Both the position numbers and the translations under genes were made by a program. A DNA stretch of 64,000 nt from Platanthera guangdongensis (taxonomy: Eukaryota > Streptophyta > Magnoliopsida > Asparagales > Orchidaceae). The notes beneath the pieces were generated by a model that searched no databases, was not told the DNA's origin, and saw nothing but the letters and a program-made list of their open reading frames with translations. Numbering within the stretch: position 1 is the stretch's first letter; every line of letters begins with the position of its first letter. The stretch covers positions 518,812 to 582,811 of the forward strand of contig CM077159.1 of assembly GCA_039583875.1 (NCBI GenBank), in the 5' to 3' direction. This document shows positions 59,616 to 64,000 of the stretch, piece after piece.

Positions 59616-59955
59616 GGACCTGCATTACAAGTGCTTAACCTTGCACTGGATAACCGTATCATATCTGAACAACCAGTCCATGTCCAAGATCACATCAAAA
59701 TCCTCCAGGTCTAACACCTTCAAATTAGCAACCGCTAGAAATTTCCTAACAAAATCGAACAACTCTGAATACCTTGGACCGATACCACAGAATCACCAGA
59801 AGTGAATTGACGCAAAACGCGTCACCAATCCGATCGAGAGTTAAACGATGACGCTCAACGAATTCCCTAGCCACAAACGAGTGGGTAGCACCATAATCGA
59901 ACAGAACACACACCCAACGGTTCTTTTCCTTAAACCTTCCTATAAAATCGCATAC
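59616..59955 (-). pseudogene. gypsy-2 protease copy 2, degenerate
   Basis: The D-Y-G active-site change is the same as in copy 1 (FDYGATHSF near 59895), with LEDFDVILDMDWLF near 59690. Confidence 0.7.
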
Positions 59956-60031
59956 GCTGCTAAGGGAACGAACACTAAATTGTAACTATGAACTAAAACA
60001 AAAACTACGGAAGGATCTAACCTGATATCAC

Positions 60032-60864
60032 TTAAGTAGACGCTTGAGCTTCCTCCAATGACACCACATTCAGCTTACCCTTTCCTTTGTTCAATTGCTC
60101 CGGCGGTGGAAAGGCCTGAAGTGGAACTGGTTGCAATAGAGGCTGAGCCTGCGGGCACTTTGACTTGCAATGTCCTTTCTGTCCGCAGATAAAGAAGCTC
60201 ATTTCCTTACCCCTACAATGGGCAGCATCATGGCCCCTTCATTTGCATGAACTACAAACCAAATCTCCCTTAGGAGCACCCTGAATCGCATGAATATGCT
60301 CCTTCTTCTGAGCCCTTATTCTCTTGAAACATTTCTCGAACGGGTGGCCTGGTGAGCTACAGAAACTGCAAACTTCCTTGCTTCCCTTCCATGAAGCAGA
60401 ACTAGATTCCTTTGAACTTTTACCTCCTTCAGACTTCCTCTTTTCCTTCCTCAGTATCATACCACGTTCCTTGGCGTATCCAATAGTCTTAGATTTTAGA
60501 GCAACTTCTACTGTCCTCACATTAGTCTCAGATTGGTAACTATTGGCAAACTGCTGAATGTCATTTTGGAGACCACCTAAGAAACATTTAACTCTGCACT
60601 CCTCAGCAGCTATCAAATCCGAAACAAACCTATTCAATTTGTTGATCTCGCTCTCATACTCAACTACTGTGCGGGTTTGCTCACCAGGCTAACATCCTAA
60701 GGTGGCAGCCAACAAAGCCTGCAACTTTGCTTGCATTTACAGGATCTGACCTCCCAGGGTCTCCTGCACTGGCGCAGTTCAACAATCACTGCATCACCCT
60801 GCGCACCTGATGACCCACCATCAAACTGGGGAGTCTACCTTATCTCATCTCGCTCAGGCGACAT
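60032..60864 (-). pseudogene. gypsy-2 gag copy 2, internally deleted
   Basis: Duplicate of 32519-33351: MSPER start at 60864, the same missing N-terminal core, and knuckles CSFCSSPGHPFEKC and CSSCK-stop-RGHD. The shared stop after CSSCK shows that the damage preceded the duplication. Confidence 0.7.
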
Positions 60865-61550
60865 TCTAAAAGAGCATTCAAACAACTAGTCAAAACGTAG
60901 CCCAACCGCTAGAATCAAACAACCCAGTCCAGACAAAACATGCTTAAGTACTTGCTAAAGCTACTAACTTGTTCTGTGATTTTCAATAATGATTTCATGA
61001 TTAACTTAGGGTGATAAACTAACATTCCACTGACTCATGTGCCTAAACCATGTATGCATGAATTTTTTGTTCTTTTTTACTCAAAACCATGTGTGTACAT
61101 ATGTCGTCATGTAAATCTTTAACTTGGCACGTGTGCAGATGCAATGTTATGCCATGCATGTTGTGCTATACAATTTAAAAAGGCCATAATGCATGTTATG
61201 AGCGGAGTACACATGAAATGTTATGCATCCCATACTACATAACATCGCATGCAATGAAAAAAGAAAATATGTTAATGGGCACCCATGTGATAATGGTTAT
61301 GCATCCCATACTACATAACTGTCACATGTTGCCACATATGGTGGATCCATATACAAACACATATTATGCATCTCATACTACATAATATGCCCCGTATACT
61401 TCATATCATGCTATGAGTGTAGTGTTCATACTTCAGCCGAGACTTACTGATGACACATCGGTGTATGTATAAAATGAAACTAGACGACTGACACTAACTA
61501 GAGACGGTTGCTCGACCAATTGTCTAACAACCCGTCCCTCTGATACCAAC
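60865..61550 (-). other. gypsy-2 leader with PBS, copy 2
   Basis: Three-hairpin element at 61218-61389 (first 61218-61245, third 61360-61389); PBS TGGTATCAGAG (61538-61548). Sequence as in 33352-34037 with a few substitutions. Confidence 0.7.
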
Positions 61551-64000
61551 TATCACAACCCGTATTTTCTCAGCATTCAAGTTATATCATAGTAAGAGAA
61601 AATACATGTCGTGATGTCACACTGTATAGGGGATAACTACATATGCTCAGACAAGACTCTAAACTCTACAATTTATGAGAAGTTCATAAGTTCTTTAAGA
61701 GAAAACCAGTTTAGGTTTAGATTGCTGTATCCCTTGGCACAGTGGATCCACTAGTACACGAGTAAAATATATAATTATATGCTGCGGAAATACTTTGATT
61801 ATGTTGATTTAACATCCTACATGAGTATAAACATCCCCGAAGGACTACTCATGTTATGCATGACTCTAGATTTACTATAAGTATAGAAATTGTCTTTACG
61901 TTAGCTAGAAGATAGTATTTTAGTTTTGAAAGGATGGCATATATATGATACTAGTAGTAATTCTTTTATAAGTTAAAATAGATAACATGCAACCTAGCAT
62001 AAAACATTCCCAGAGAACAAGTAAATCAACCACAAAATAAGCAAACTAGCAACTTAGGCAAGTAATTAGCGTTCCAAAAGAAAACCACCAGTGGGCATCA
62101 ACAACCTAATACGAACCCACTGGAGAGCATGTATGTCTGTACTAACAAGAAAACAACAAAACTGCCTCACAACGGTGAGGAAAACCTCTGCAACACTGCA
62201 GTCCACTAGCAGCACCATCCTAGCCGCTCAATTAGCTGTTGTCCCGAACCTGAGGTATTCAAAGAAAGAACACCTCAGCAAGAAAATACAAGTGGAAAAA
62301 GGAGAGATTATAAAATAATCAAGTAATAGTATAAGGGGTTACCAAACCTAATTATAACGAAAACTGACAACCTCAGCTGAATAAGAAGTAAAAGAATAGC
62401 GATAGAAGCTAACTTACCGACTCCAAGAGTAGGAAAATTGCATTAAGTGCGATAAAAATCAATGGTTTAAGAAACATGAATATAAGTAAGTCTAGGTATC
62501 AGAAAATAGTCTACCCATGACTTTGTAAGCAAATACACCGGGGAAAAAGATCGGCACCTGCAGTGGTGGGAACCTGCCCAACGCACCTGCAGTCACAACC
62601 CTCTAAACAAAACCACCGAGGAAAAACCTGCACCTGTAGTGGTGGGAACCTACCCAACGCACCTGCAGTCACAACTCTTTAAACAAAACCACAGGGGAAA
62701 AACTATCACCTATAGTGGTGGGAACCTGACCAACACACCTGCAGTCACAACTCTTTAAACAAAACCACCGGGGAAAAACCAGCACCTGCAGTGGTGAGAA
62801 CATGCCCAATACACTTGCAGTCATAACTCTTTAAACAAAAACACCGGGGAAAAACTAGCACCTGCAGTGGTGGGAACCTGCCCAACACACCTGCAGTCAC
62901 AAACCTCAATAAAAATTACCGGGGTCAAAATTCATAACCAACCATGGCCACACCATAACTACCTGAAAACTGTTAAAAACCCACAACCTAAAACAAGGGT
63001 TTACTCTAAAGGAAATGAAGAAGAAAGCACAAGGAATCTCCCTAAGTCCCATACTAAATGAATCAGACCAGACTCGACGAGATAAATCAAGCCTAAGGAA
63101 AAAGCATCGAGTACACTCGATGCCGCATCGAGTGCAGTCAGCGCACTCGATGCCATCCGGCTATACTCAGCGAAAAACCACTCCACTAAATGCCACGTTG
63201 AGTCCACTCAATGCTGCATTGAGTCCACTCAATGCTGTCAATGCTTTTTTTTGACTTAGCTTCAAGATTACTTAAAGCAAGGCTTCACACAACGCCGTGT
63301 TAAGTGCACTCAACGAACTCAACACTTTTTAAATTAAGACAGAATTTTCACTGGATGGCATTGAGTGTATTCAGCTCACTCAACGCCGCATTGAGTGTAT
63401 AACACTCACTCAATGCTTTTTAACTTAGCTTCTTAGACCACACATTAAGGCGCTGAGTGCATTCAACACACTCAATGCTTTGGACTTAGGCTAAAAACTA
63501 GATTTCAATGCCAAGGCTACACTCAACGCCTAACTTGTCCGATAAAATTGCTTAAGTCAAAGGCTTCATTCGAAGAACTCCATTCGACGAATTTGCTCCG
63601 TTCGATGAACTCCGTTCGACAAATTAGCTCCATTCGACGAATTTACCTTTCTCAGTTCGACGACTTTGCTTAGGTATAATACTCCAATTAGACTAATTTA
63701 ACCTTACTCCTCCTGATAATTGCCGAAATATACTTGGACAATTCTCTGCCTATAGTTGATGACTCCAACAACTCATAACCGACGACATTAAGATTTACAA
63801 CAACTAGTTCGATGGATTAATCTTTCCAAGAACCATAATTTACGACATCTAATCCCTCATATATAATGAATTAAACCAGGTTTAATGGACATAAAAATCG
63901 GTGGGTTAGAACTTATTAACAACCATAAAATCAATGGATTTACTTACCTATAGTCATATAATCGTCCAACTATCTTGTTCAGATTATTCCCAAATTCAGC
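61551..64000 (-). repeat. gypsy-2 5' LTR, runs off window
   Basis: Matches 24116 to about 26775 of the 3' LTR. It carries normal LTR sequence where the 3' LTR has the captured gag fragment, five 76-bp units (62540-62915), and GTTGAGTG and TTCGACGAA arrays (63100-63670). About 830 bp should follow outside the window. Confidence 0.85.

Larger units (their letters stand above)
55116..61550 (-). mobile_element. gypsy-2 copy 2, internal region
   Basis: Duplicate of 27607-34037 with the same RT and gag deletions and the same foreign insert. Together with the LTR at 61551 it represents the original right half of gypsy-2. Confidence 0.85.
34233..61745. repeat. Tandem segmental duplication, copy 2 (19.3 kb plus copia-2)
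   Basis: Collinear with 14891-34232, interrupted only by copia-2 and its target duplication. It returns to single-copy gypsy-2 LTR at ATCCACTAGTAC (61746). Confidence 0.9.

Noticed and set aside
1..64000. Host protein-coding genes, tRNA or rRNA genes
   Set aside because: None supported: every frame with a recognisable motif belongs to a retroelement, and no cloverleaf or rRNA block was noticed.

Overview
The window is plant nuclear DNA made almost entirely of nested LTR retrotransposons. The evidence is Ty3/gypsy chromovirus-type and Ty1/copia-type polyproteins, an Athila-type element with an env-position ORF, tRNA-iMet-like primer sites (TGGTATCA), polypurine tracts beside LTRs, and TG...CA LTRs with 5-bp target duplications. 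I find no convincing host gene, tRNA or rRNA. The species cannot be named from this sequence. Family names below are recognised from memory of the families; no search was run.

Layout. 1-5493 (+ strand) is the 3' part of an Athila-like element: the end of pol, an internal promoter-like region, a broken env-position ORF, a polypurine tract and the 3' LTR. It abuts the gag of a minus-strand gypsy element ('gypsy-0'). That gag is also split by a complete minus-strand chromovirus ('gypsy-1', 5817-19504; LTRs 5817-7891 and 12762-19504). The right LTR of gypsy-1 is interrupted by a minus-strand copia element without gag ('copia-1', 13519-18169, TSD GTCTC). The 5' leader and 5' LTR of gypsy-0 follow (19505-22889), then about 1.2 kb of unassigned DNA, then another minus-strand chromovirus ('gypsy-2', LTR from 24116). 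Gypsy-2 has a deleted RT and gag and carries a 1.7-kb foreign insert with a large hairpin.

The main large-scale feature is a head-to-tail duplication. 14891-34232 (19.3 kb) is repeated as 34233-61745, and the junction shows a 6-bp microhomology (ATCCAC) between the copia-1 RT and the gypsy-2 5' LTR. After the duplication, or on one haplotype if the repeat is an assembly artefact, a full-length copia element ('copia-2', 45023-53249) inserted into the second copy. It has an uninterrupted 1319-codon gag-pol, nearly identical LTRs and TSD AAAAC. The matching empty site is visible in copy 1. The original gypsy-2 5' LTR resumes at 61746 and runs off the window.

Inferred order: gypsy-0 and gypsy-2 are oldest; gypsy-1 and the Athila element entered gypsy-0; copia-1 entered gypsy-1; the duplication followed; copia-2 is youngest. 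The least expected signals are: (1) three stem-loops with near-identical 12-nt loops and varying paired outer stems in the gypsy-0/gypsy-2 leaders; (2) a U3-like promoter with TATA box and intron-like leader ahead of the Athila env-position ORF; (3) captured gag-protease DNA with a foldback inside the gypsy-2 3' LTR; (4) arrays of short CG-containing palindromes in the LTRs of every family present.
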